Part shown: piece by piece, positions 42,594 to 51,024 of the stretch
How positions within the stretch are numbered: position 1 is the first letter of the stretch
Layout of the letters: every line of letters begins with the position of its first letter
Assembly: GCA_016930595.1 (NCBI GenBank)
Contig: JAFGGJ010000002.1
Span: 1-64,000, forward strand
Direction of reading: 5' to 3'
DNA length: 64,000 bases
Source of the DNA: Planctomycetota bacterium
Lineage (GTDB): Bacteria; Planctomycetota; SZUA-567; JAFGGJ01
Made by a program: the position numbers and the translations under genes
The notes under the pieces: generated by a model
What the model was told of the DNA's origin: nothing
What the model saw: only the letters and a program-made list of their open reading frames with translations
Database searches by the model: none

Positions 42594-45500
42594 CGACGCG
42601 CACTCGGGAAAGCTGGTGGACGAAGCCGAGCGCCGGCGGCTCGTGTCGGATTTCGGCACCGACCTTGTGGCGGTCGCCGGTGCGGGCACGGGCAAGACGC
42701 GCCTGTTGACCGCGAGGGTGCTGAGGCTCGTGACGGAAGAGCGCATCACGCCTGATGAACTCTACATCGCCACGTTTACCGAAAAAGCGGCCGCAGAGAT
42801 GCAGGAACGGCTGCTGAAGGGACTTGCCGAATTCGGAGACAGGGACCTGCTGCGCGGGATGGAGGAGAATCCCGCCGGCACGTTTCACGCCAGGGCCAGG
42901 GCCCTGCTGGAGGCGTTCAGGATGGAAGCGGGGCTGCCTCCGGGCTTTTCGGTCATGGACTCGGACGAACAGGCTTCGCTGTATTCGGAAGTGTTCAGGA
43001 CGTATCTCGCAGCGGTCCTGGAAGAGGAAGGGGAAGCGTCGGAACAGGTGTTCCTGCTGTCGTCGCTGGGCATGAGCGCGCGGCGCATGGAAGAAGCGGC
43101 CGTCGAATACGCGAAGCACCGAGGGCGCGCCCCGGCGCTCGCGCTCGAGAATGCCTTGGGCGCCAGGCCGGCGCCGGACGCATCGCGAGACATCGTGTCC
43201 GGCGCTATCAGGGCCGCGCGCGATGCGGTGCATCTGGTCAGGGCCAATCCGGAAAAGCCCGGCTGGTGCAAGGCCGCCGCCGCCCTTGAGCGGGCCGTCG
43301 AACTGCTTGAGTCCCGGGACATGGAGGAAATTCTCGCAGGAAAGATATCGCTGGACCTGTACGAGTATTTCCTGGAGGCAAAGGCGGATATAAGCCTGAC
43401 GAAGAACGACGCCAGGGGAAAGGCCATGGAAGCCATCGCCGTGCGGGAGGCAATAGGCAGCGATAAGCCTGGAGAACTGTCGGGGGCCAGGGGGGCGCTG
43501 GCGTCGCTGGAGCGGACGGTGCTGGATCATTTCACACGGGACATGGCCGGGCTGTTCGAGGGATACTTCTCGGCGTGCGAAAAGGAAAAGAGCCGCCGCG
43601 CTGCGTTGACGTTTGACGACCTGCTTGTGCGATTGAGGGACCTGATGAGAGACAACAGGGAAGTGCTCGCGGCCGTCAGCGGCAGGTTCAGGCACTTCCT
43701 GGTCGATGAGTTCCAGGACACCGATCCGATCCAGCTGGAGATAGTCAGGCTGGCGGCGGGAGGGCCTGGCGGGGGGAGGCTTTTCCTTGTGGGCGACCCG
43801 CGGCAGTCGATATATCATTTTCGCGGAGCGGACCTGCGTGTCTACGCCGGGATGCGCGAACAGATGATCGGCGCGGGCGGGTCCGAAGTGAACCTGTGGC
43901 AGAACTTCCGGTCGGTGCCGGGTATACTCGGGTTCGTTAACGCCGTTTACAGCGAATGGGCGGAACGTCCCCCGCATGACATGAAATCCGGTGCCGAACC
44001 GGCGCTTTCCTACAACCTTGAGCCCCACAGGAACAGCGCCGCCGGCAGCGTGGCGGTTCTTGTGCCGGACGGGCGGACACCAGGCGACGGGAGTCTTCTC
44101 ACGCATGACGCTGTCAGGGGCGAGGCGGCGGCGCTGGCGAAGCACCTGTGCGGGATGATGGCCGCCGGACGGACGGTGATCGACCCGGCGAGCAACGAAG
44201 AGCGCCGGTTCGAATGGGGCGACGTGGCGATTATCCTGCAGCGCATGACGCATGTGCATGACTACGAAGAAGCCCTGGAAGACGCGGGCATCCCCTGCGT
44301 GCTCGAAGGGGCGCGCACGTTCTTCACAAAATTGGAAGTCCGTTCGCTGGGGGCGATCCTGCGGGCAGTCTGCTGGCCGGAAGACGCCGGGACGGTAATG
44401 GGTGCGCTTTCTTCGTCGGTGCTTGCGGTGCCGGCGGAAGACGTCATGTCTTCGGTGCGCTCAGGCTGGAAGATCAGCCTGGCCGACCCGTTGCCGGACG
44501 TGGCGTCGGAAACGCTGAAAGCGGCGGTGGAATATCTCAAGGTGTTCCTGCCGCTGGTTCCGCAGGGGCTGACGAGGCTGGTGGAAGCCGTCCTGGGGCG
44601 GGGCGGCCTGGGCGCCGCGTTCGGCGCCGCTGATCCGAGCGGAGCCCGGGCGTGGGCGCTGAGCGCATTTGCCGAGCTTGTAAGAAAAGAAGAAGCCGCC
44701 GGCCGGGGGCCCGGGGAAATACTGGCGAGGTTTCTTTCCGCCGGCGGCGCCGAACTGACCCTGCCGCAGGCGGTGAACGTTAATGCCGTGCATATCACCA
44801 CCGTGCACAAGGCAAAGGGCCTGGAGTGGCCGGTCGTGGTTGTGGCGGACCTGTTGGCGGATTCGGCCGGCGGCTCGGGCGGCAAGGTGACGTCGCTTTC
44901 CTCGCATGACGGGCGCTTTGCGCTGGCCGTGCCGCTTGACGGCGGCAAGAGACGGCTCGAAACGCCGCTGTTCGAAATGCTGGCGGCCGACGAGCGCGAG
45001 TACCAGGCGCAGGAATGGCTGCGCAAGCTTTACGTCGCGTTCACACGCGCGCGGGACCTGCTGGTGGTTTCGTGTGTGAGCGTACGCTTGTGCAAGAACG
45101 CCCCGCCGTCGTCGGTGAGAGCCGTGGACCAACTGGTCGAAACGGCCGGGACATCGCCCGGGTCGGAAGTGGTGCGGGTCTGCGGGGAGCAGGTCCGGCG
45201 AAGGGGGACGCTCAGGGAAGCGGTTCTGGCGCTGGATGCACTGCCGGATGCGGTCGCGGCGGGAGACGCAGGAATATTGCCGGCGAGTTCTGTTCCGGCG
45301 GAGGGGGCGGTGTCGGAAGAAGCGGTCCTGTTGGGCGAAGCATTCCATGAGGGAGCGGCGATCTGGTTCAGGACGGGCGTCAGGCCCCGGGTCGCGTCAT
45401 ACGCCCCGCCGGGGGTGGACCACGACAGGGTCGAAGAACTGCTGGACAATCTGGAGGCACTGGATCTGCCGGCCCGGGTCGCCGGAGCAAAATCCGCGCT

Positions 45501-45771
45501 GGTGGAATGGCCGCTGCTGTCCGGAGACGGCGAAGTCTTCCGGGCGGATCTCTTACTGCTCGAGAACGACGGCTGGACGGTCGTGGAGCTGAAGTCGGAC
45601 CGGGTTGCCGATGAGGACGTTCCGGCGACCGTGGAGATGTATCGGCGGGGGCAGGTGTTGAAGTACGTCCGGGCGTTGAAGGCTTCGGACGTCCCCGTGG
45701 CGGGGGCGTGCCTGGTTCTTGCCGGCGTGCCCCTGGCACGGAACCTGGATGTTCAGACGGCCGACGCCTGA
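42583..45771 (+). CDS. addA: AddA-like helicase-nuclease
   Basis: 1062 residues, UvrD/RecB superfamily. Motifs: Walker A AGAGTGKTR (32-40), motif Ia ATFTEKAAAEMQ, motif II HFLVDEFQDTDPIQ, motif III GDPRQSIYHFRGA, motif V VHKAKGLEWPVV and a final YVAFTRARDLLVV. The C-terminal nuclease has Asp989 and Glu1002-x-Lys1004 (FRADLL, VVELKSD), with ELK replacing the usual DYK. The start is a GTG eight bases after GGGAG, inside the end of addB. Together with AddB it unwinds and digests DNA ends to Chi-like sites. Confidence 0.93.
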   Translation: MSGSDAHSGKLVDEAERRRLVSDFGTDLVAVAGAGTGKTRLLTARVLRLVTEERITPDELYIATFTEKAAAEMQERLLKGLAEFGDRDLLRGMEENPAGTFHARARALLEAFRMEAGLPPGFSVMDSDEQASLYSEVFRTYLAAVLEEEGEASEQVFLLSSLGMSARRMEEAAVEYAKHRGRAPALALENALGARPAPDASRDIVSGAIRAARDAVHLVRANPEKPGWCKAAAALERAVELLESRDMEEILAGKISLDLYEYFLEAKADISLTKNDARGKAMEAIAVREAIGSDKPGELSGARGALASLERTVLDHFTRDMAGLFEGYFSACEKEKSRRAALTFDDLLVRLRDLMRDNREVLAAVSGRFRHFLVDEFQDTDPIQLEIVRLAAGGPGGGRLFLVGDPRQSIYHFRGADLRVYAGMREQMIGAGGSEVNLWQNFRSVPGILGFVNAVYSEWAERPPHDMKSGAEPALSYNLEPHRNSAAGSVAVLVPDGRTPGDGSLLTHDAVRGEAAALAKHLCGMMAAGRTVIDPASNEERRFEWGDVAIILQRMTHVHDYEEALEDAGIPCVLEGARTFFTKLEVRSLGAILRAVCWPEDAGTVMGALSSSVLAVPAEDVMSSVRSGWKISLADPLPDVASETLKAAVEYLKVFLPLVPQGLTRLVEAVLGRGGLGAAFGAADPSGARAWALSAFAELVRKEEAAGRGPGEILARFLSAGGAELTLPQAVNVNAVHITTVHKAKGLEWPVVVVADLLADSAGGSGGKVTSLSSHDGRFALAVPLDGGKRRLETPLFEMLAADEREYQAQEWLRKLYVAFTRARDLLVVSCVSVRLCKNAPPSSVRAVDQLVETAGTSPGSEVVRVCGEQVRRRGTLREAVLALDALPDAVAAGDAGILPASSVPAEGAVSEEAVLLGEAFHEGAAIWFRTGVRPRVASYAPPGVDHDRVEELLDNLEALDLPARVAGAKSALVEWPLLSGDGEVFRADLLLLENDGWTVVELKSDRVADEDVPATVEMYRRGQVLKYVRALKASDVPVAGACLVLAGVPLARNLDVQTADA

Positions 45772-45791
45772 GCGGCACATGTTTTATGATA

Positions 45792-45824
45792 TTGACTTGC
45801 ATGACTGTGTCTGCATGCTACATT
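45792..45824 (+). promoter_or_regulatory. Possible extended -10 promoter before the coiled-coil genes
   Basis: TGC followed by TACATT (45816-45824) forms an extended -10. A TTGACT at 45792-45797 is present, but the 21-base spacing is too long for a normal -35. The sequence is AT-rich compared with its surroundings. Confidence 0.35.
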
Positions 45825-45905
45825 TAATGGCGAGCGATAACGTGGGGGCTTCACCTGAACAATGGGCGGGGTATTGGTTTTTCGGGCCGCATTGGAGAGC
45901 ATGAC

Positions 45906-46433
45906 ATGGCAGACAAGGCCAAGGCGAACAAGGTGGAAGAGGACGCTGTCGTGGAGCGCGCCAGGAACATGGCGGAAGAAGTAGCCGCCATAAGGGATGC
46001 CGAGCAGTCCAGGTTGAAGGACATCCTGGCCGAAGCGGACCAGGTGTTACGGGAGACGATCACAATCGAAGCCGAGGTGACGCATCACAGTGTCCGGCGC
46101 ACCGAACTTGAAAAAAGGCTGCGTGAACTGAAGGCCCGCGAAGAAGATGCGGAAGCCGCCATAAAGGAACTGGAAAAACAACTGGCCAAGTCCGAAACAA
46201 AGGTTGGCGAAATGCAGAGCCGGAGCGAGGAGATGAGGCACGCCGTGGCCGACACCGACCAGGCGGTGGCGAAACTCGAAGTGGAACAGGACGCTCTCGG
46301 AAAGGAACTGGACAGGCTTGAGAAACAGAAGACCCGCCTGGATGACGACGTCAAGAGGTTGAAGAAGCTTCGCGAGGAATACATGTCCGCCATAGCCCAG
46401 TTCAAGGAAATGAAAGACAACCTTACTGGCTGA
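45906..46433 (+). CDS. Short coiled-coil protein A, function unknown
   Basis: 175 residues, almost entirely helical coiled coil from about 15 to 172, charged and without cysteine, signal peptide or membrane helix. The last 30 residues (LDDDVKRLKKLREEYMSAI and QFKEMKDNL) match the end of the next protein at 20 of 29 positions, so the two are tandem paralogs. GAGAG precedes the ATG by a few bases. It lies 135 bases after addA and 36 before its paralog. It could be a filament or scaffold subunit. No known family recognised. Confidence 0.7.
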   Translation: MADKAKANKVEEDAVVERARNMAEEVAAIRDAEQSRLKDILAEADQVLRETITIEAEVTHHSVRRTELEKRLRELKAREEDAEAAIKELEKQLAKSETKVGEMQSRSEEMRHAVADTDQAVAKLEVEQDALGKELDRLEKQKTRLDDDVKRLKKLREEYMSAIAQFKEMKDNLTG

Positions 46434-46469
46434 TCCCTGACAGTATCCGCCGAAAGGAGAAGACTTACC

Positions 46470-47036
46470 ATGGCAAAGAAGAAAGCTGCTAAGCCGAAGG
46501 CTGCTGCGAGCGCTGCAGGCAAGGGCAAGGCTCCCGTCGCCGCCGCCCAGGTTAACGAAGCGGTCATGCGGGCCAACGAGGCCATCAAGACCGTTGCCGC
46601 TTCCGAGACCGAGTGGAGGCTGGACCTGCTGAAGGAGAACGAGGATCTTTCCAGGGAGACGGTCGACACCGAGGTCGATATCCGCCGCCTTCTGGATGAG
46701 CAGGCCAGGCTGAAGACGTATCTTGCCAAGCTGAAGAAGGAACAGGACGCCCTTGCCAAGTCGGTAACGGACCTTTCGGGCAAGGCCAACTCCGCCGAAA
46801 AGGAAAGCGCCCTCACAAAGGCCAAGCAGGCGGATCTCAAGGAAAACCTGGAGAAACTCGAAAAGACGATCTCCTCGCTTACGAGTGAAAACAACTCGCT
46901 CGACAAGGAAACCAAGAGGCTCGGCGGCCAGGCCAGCAAGCTGGACGAAGACGTGAAGCGGCTGCGCAAGCTGCGCGATGAATACGTGAAGACCATCGCG
47001 AAGTTCAAGGAAGAAAAGGACGACCTGCTGTCCTGA
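46470..47036 (+). CDS. Short coiled-coil protein B, paralog of A
   Basis: 188 residues. A basic Ala/Lys-rich N-terminus (MAKKKAAKPKAAASAAGKGKA), like histone H1-type tails, precedes a coiled coil from about 35 to 185. The C-terminal LDEDVKRLRKLRDEYVKTI and KFKEEKDDL repeat the sequence of protein A. The basic tail could contact DNA or RNA. GGAGAAG precedes the ATG. Codon choice is rich in AAG and GAC. It is cytoplasmic by lack of signals. It was probably duplicated from A, with the tail then gained or lost. Confidence 0.7.
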   Translation: MAKKKAAKPKAAASAAGKGKAPVAAAQVNEAVMRANEAIKTVAASETEWRLDLLKENEDLSRETVDTEVDIRRLLDEQARLKTYLAKLKKEQDALAKSVTDLSGKANSAEKESALTKAKQADLKENLEKLEKTISSLTSENNSLDKETKRLGGQASKLDEDVKRLRKLRDEYVKTIAKFKEEKDDLLS

Positions 47037-47071
47037 TCTCTCTCGCTTGCCGGCGGGATTGCTGTGGAGGT

Positions 47072-47106
47072 ATTGACCGACAGCCGTAAGGTGTCTGCCG
47101 GTCGAT
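47072..47106 (+). other. Leader hairpin before the giant repeat protein
   Basis: ATTGACCGACAG and CTGCCGGTCGAT can pair over 12 positions (one G-U, one mismatch) around an 11-base loop. It lies 28 bases before the start codon and lacks a T-run, which points to an operator or mRNA structure rather than a terminator. It also contains TTGACC. Confidence 0.45.
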
Positions 47107-47134
47107 GCAATGGCGCACTGCCCACAAGGGGGGT

Positions 47135-50100
47135 ATGATGCCTGAAGATAATGACGACCGTCAAAGCGCCGAGGGTGTGCTGAAGAGGGCCGGGGAGCAG
47201 CTTGCTGTTCTCGGGCAGCGCGGCATTGACACGCAGAGCCTTAACAAACGGCTCGAGCAGGCCCAGATGAGTTTCGCCTCCGGCGACTACCATGACGCGG
47301 AACTGGCGGCGGGCGAAGTGATTGTGCTGGCGAAGGCGACGGCGGAGATGGCTCGCATGAGCGCCAACGTCGCCAAGCAGGAAGACGCCACGCGCCAGAA
47401 AGTCGCCGAAGCGGTGAAGGCCGAACTCGCCAAGGGCCTTCCGCAGAGCCCGGCGCTGGAAGCCTATCTCACCGGACGTTTCAGGGAGATGTTTGAAGAC
47501 CTGCTCAGCGGCGATGAGTTCCAGCAGGCCGTGCTGGGTCTCGCCGGCGAGACGTTCAACAACCTGAGCGAGGAAAACGAGACGGTCACTCGCTCCGAGA
47601 TGGACCAGAGGATCAGCGTTGCGGAGGAAAGAGCGACGTCGGAGGCATCCACGCTCGTCAGGCAGGCCATCGCCGGACTGCTGAATTCGTCGGAACTGGT
47701 GGAGAAGATCGACGCCGGCGCGCGCTCTGCAGCCGATACGGCCGTTTCGGAAATCCCGAGGTTCACGGAGGACGATGCCCAGGCCGTGGCTGAAAAGGTC
47801 GCGCGGAAGGCGATATCGGCGCTCCCGAAAGTCACCATGGAGGACGTCGAGAGTTCCGTCCGGACGGCCTTGGGGGAAGCCGGTTACGCATCGGCCGAAA
47901 AAGTGGCGGAAGATCTTGCCGCGCTCGAAGAGGTGGTCAAGGAGTCCGCAATATCGAACGAAGAAGTAACGGCGGTTGCGCAGAGGATCGCCGACACCGC
48001 GGCGGCAAGAGCGGTGGCGTCGATGCCCGGCCAGGAGGATCTCGAAAAATTGGCGGAGGAAACCAAGGCCGAAGTCGAACAGCGGCTTTCCGCTTTCCCC
48101 AGCCCTGAAGAAGTGGCGCGTTCCGCCGCCGAAGCCGCCCACGAGGAAATAGTGGTCCTGTCAAAAGAGATACGCAAGCAGATGAACGCTCTCTCGTCAA
48201 CCGTGGAATCGGTTGCGGGGCGCGAGGTGGTTTCTCCTGCCGAGCTCGAGGAGTCTGTCGGCGGCGTGAAAGAAAAACTCCGCGAGGAGCTGATTTCTTT
48301 TGCCGGGCGCGTGCAGGAGAAAGCCGAAGAGCTTGCGCAGGAAAACCAGGCAAGGATTGCGGCCCTGAAGGACGAAGTCGCCGCTGCCGCCGCGGCTGTC
48401 GAGACTCTCGATGAGATGGCGGGCGGGCTTGCGGCTTCCTTCGCCACCAAGGTGGACTTGGGCGGCCTGGAAGAAACCGTGAACGGAATTTCCGCAACGG
48501 TAACGGCCCTGGAAGCCAGGATCGGGTCGTTCCCGGAGGAAGTGGCCGACAAGGAAGATGTCGCCGGCGTGTCCCTGGGGCAAAGCAGGTTGTCCGCCAA
48601 GGTGGACGCCATCGAGGAGAAACTGGGTATCCTGCCGGAAGAAGCCGCTCGCCAGGAGGATCTTGTCCCGATAAACAACGGTCTGGCGAACATCTCTTCC
48701 GAATTGAAAACGCTCGAGAAAAAGATCAGCATTCTTCCGCCCGAGGTCGTAAGCCGCGACGAGTATCTTGCGGCCATCAACCAGTTCCAGGAGACCATCG
48801 GGGCGGTGGAATCCGCTCAGGCGAGCCTGGCGCTCCGTTCGGAGGTTGAGGAAGTCCTGGGGAACTACGTTCCGGCGGAAGCCCTTCGGACGCGTGTGAA
48901 CGAAATAATCAGGCCCCAGATAGAAGAAACGCGCAGCTCCATACCGGAAGTGGAAGCCGTGCGGGATATTGCCCGCGTCGAAGCTGAAAACGCCGCGAGC
49001 AAAGTGCCGGTGTTCAATCCGCAGGACGTCGAAGAACGCGTGATGGACAAGGTGGCGCCCATGGTGGGTGCCCTGGTCGGTTCGGACCAGTTCATCAGCA
49101 ACATTGAGATGATCATAAGCCAGCGGATCAATGACGTCATAGACGGCAAGGGCCTGGCTTCCGTGGACACGGTGGAAAAGCTTCTCGACAACAAGGTGAG
49201 CAACGCGGCCAAGAAATTCGTTACCGACAAGGAACTGGCGGAAGTCAAGAAGACGCTGTTGAAGAGGGGCGGCGAAGTGGACATTTCCGCCGCGGTGGAA
49301 GCTTTGAAGGCGGAAATGGGTACGGAGAAGCCTCTTTCGCCTGACGCGGTCAAGTCGCTGGTTGCAGAAGCCGTGCATGAGGCCCTGTCGTCGGGCGAGT
49401 TCGCCGAGAACCTCGGCGCGGCGCAGGACCTGTCCGGCGTGGACGAGATGGTGAAGGAAAATGTTGCGGTCGCCGTTTCCATGTTGCGCAAGGAACTGAA
49501 GGGATTTGTCCAGGAAGCGGCAGCCGGCCAGGAAGCGCCGGTCAACGCCGAAGCGGTCGGTGCCATTGTTGAAGAAAAACTGGCTGCCGCCGCATCCGCT
49601 CTCAGGGATGAACTGATGACCGCCGTGCAGAACGCCACGGAAGCAGCGGCGGCGGGGGTCGACGCCAAGGAGGTCGAGGGCATCGTGGCGAAGATCGTGG
49701 GCGAAAGTACTCCGTCCGGCGTGGACGAAGCGGCGGTGCACAGGATTATCGACGAGTCCGGGCTTGTCGATGAAGCCGGCGCAAAGTTTATTGCGGCCGA
49801 AGTCGTTTCGCATTCCGCGGCCAGCGCCGACGAAGAAAAAATAAAGAATATGGTTGAGGAGACCGTGGCTCAGAACCTCGGCGAATTCTTCCATCGCCTG
49901 CCCAAGAGCCCGCAATTGAAAGGGGTGATCAAAGAAGCCGTTGCTGCGGCCGCTCCTGCCGAAGGCCACGCTACGGCCACGGTTGATCCCGACGCTCTAA
50001 GGCCGGTCATACTCCAGATTGTCCAGGATGTTGTCCCGGCCCAGGCGGAAGGCGGAGGCCAGGTGGATCCGGAATCCCTGCGCCCCGTGATAGAGGGAAT

Positions 50101-50878
50101 CGTGAAGGAACTGGCCCCGGCGGCCGCCGGTGTCCCCGAGGATCTGTCGCAGACTATCGAAAGCGAACTGCTCGGCTTCCTCAGCGACCCCGAGTATATC
50201 AAGAACCTGATACCCGTCCCTGACGGCCTCGACGTGGAAAAGATCGAGAAGATCGCCAAGCGCGAGGGCATGCAGGCCGTTATCCAGATATTCGATTCCG
50301 ACGAGTTTGCCAAACGCGTGGCCGGCGTGGTCGGCGAAGGCGGCGGCGGGGGCGGCGGAGGCTTATCCGAAGAAGCCCTGCAGCACGAGGTGCGCGGGGC
50401 CATGGTGGAACTCATGGAGAGCGACCTGTTCATGGAGAAGATCAACATGGCCCTGATGCAGCAAGGCGCCGGCGGCGGGGAAGGCGGTGCCGGCGGGGCG
50501 GGCGTGGAGCAGGTTGCTTCCATGATAAAAGAGACCGCGGACCAGATACGTTCCGACCTTGCCGAGCGCATGGAAAAGGTGGAGAAAGTACTGCCGGACA
50601 TCGTCGGAAAGATTGTCGCGGAAAAAGGCGGCGGCGCAGATCCGAAACTTATCGAAGAACAGGTGACCGCGATCGTTGCCGACAAGGTTCTGGGGGACAA
50701 GCTGGATCCGGAAGTGATTCAGGCCGAAATAAAGAACCAGACGCCCGAAGTGGTCAGGGAAATAGCCAACTCGGACGAATTCAAGGTCCTGCTGGACGAC
50801 AAGTTCAAGGTCATACTGAACTACCTGAAACAGGATGTCATCCCCAAGCAGGTCAAGAAACTCATGAAGAACCAGTGA
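47135..50878 (+). CDS. 1247-residue helical repeat protein, function unknown
   Basis: It begins with two adjacent ATGs after AAGGGGGG; the second (47138) is spaced better. It is almost all helix and rich in A, E and V, with no signal peptide, membrane helix or cysteine cluster. Eight short copies of an L/I-x-S-[DS]-x-[FLY] helix motif recur (LLSGDEF, LLNSSEL, LVGSDQF, ALSSGEF, FLSDPEY, FDSDEF, LMESDLF, IANSDEF). Near 48,500-48,800 is a tandem of about 34 residues with LEARIGSFPEEV, EEKLGILPEEA and EKKISILPPEV. A second duplication contains LRPVILQIVQDVVP and LRPVIEGIVKELAP. Poly-Gly linkers occur near 50,340 and 50,470. It follows the two short coiled-coil genes by 98 bases and ends at a terminator. 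It could be a cytoplasmic scaffold or filament. Confidence 0.75.
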   Translation: MMPEDNDDRQSAEGVLKRAGEQLAVLGQRGIDTQSLNKRLEQAQMSFASGDYHDAELAAGEVIVLAKATAEMARMSANVAKQEDATRQKVAEAVKAELAKGLPQSPALEAYLTGRFREMFEDLLSGDEFQQAVLGLAGETFNNLSEENETVTRSEMDQRISVAEERATSEASTLVRQAIAGLLNSSELVEKIDAGARSAADTAVSEIPRFTEDDAQAVAEKVARKAISALPKVTMEDVESSVRTALGEAGYASAEKVAEDLAALEEVVKESAISNEEVTAVAQRIADTAAARAVASMPGQEDLEKLAEETKAEVEQRLSAFPSPEEVARSAAEAAHEEIVVLSKEIRKQMNALSSTVESVAGREVVSPAELEESVGGVKEKLREELISFAGRVQEKAEELAQENQARIAALKDEVAAAAAAVETLDEMAGGLAASFATKVDLGGLEETVNGISATVTALEARIGSFPEEVADKEDVAGVSLGQSRLSAKVDAIEEKLGILPEEAARQEDLVPINNGLANISSELKTLEKKISILPPEVVSRDEYLAAINQFQETIGAVESAQASLALRSEVEEVLGNYVPAEALRTRVNEIIRPQIEETRSSIPEVEAVRDIARVEAENAASKVPVFNPQDVEERVMDKVAPMVGALVGSDQFISNIEMIISQRINDVIDGKGLASVDTVEKLLDNKVSNAAKKFVTDKELAEVKKTLLKRGGEVDISAAVEALKAEMGTEKPLSPDAVKSLVAEAVHEALSSGEFAENLGAAQDLSGVDEMVKENVAVAVSMLRKELKGFVQEAAAGQEAPVNAEAVGAIVEEKLAAAASALRDELMTAVQNATEAAAAGVDAKEVEGIVAKIVGESTPSGVDEAAVHRIIDESGLVDEAGAKFIAAEVVSHSAASADEEKIKNMVEETVAQNLGEFFHRLPKSPQLKGVIKEAVAAAAPAEGHATATVDPDALRPVILQIVQDVVPAQAEGGGQVDPESLRPVIEGIVKELAPAAAGVPEDLSQTIESELLGFLSDPEYIKNLIPVPDGLDVEKIEKIAKREGMQAVIQIFDSDEFAKRVAGVVGEGGGGGGGGLSEEALQHEVRGAMVELMESDLFMEKINMALMQQGAGGGEGGAGGAGVEQVASMIKETADQIRSDLAERMEKVEKVLPDIVGKIVAEKGGGADPKLIEEQVTAIVADKVLGDKLDPEVIQAEIKNQTPEVVREIANSDEFKVLLDDKFKVILNYLKQDVIPKQVKKLMKNQ

Positions 50879-50914
50879 CGGCCGGGCCCGGCTGTACGTC
50901 CGGAAGGGTTTTTG

Positions 50915-50950
50915 ACGGAGCGCGCCGCATGGTGCGCTCCGTTTCATTTT
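50915..50950 (+). terminator. Rho-independent terminator
   Basis: ACGGAGCGC / GCGCTCCGT, a 9-bp perfect stem with a 10-base loop, followed by TTTCATTTT. It closes the coiled-coil cluster. Confidence 0.8.
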
Positions 50951-51024
50951 GCCGCGATAATTGCCGGAAACGTTGAGCGGTCTTCTGCGTCTAATAGCAC
51001 GTAAGTGCGAAAGGAGGCGCTTCG

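Noticed and set aside
46085..48142. 685-codon minus-strand frame across the coiled-coil genes
   Set aside because: It is Ser/Phe-rich, without motifs, and antisense to genes with ribosome sites and consistent coiled-coil coding.
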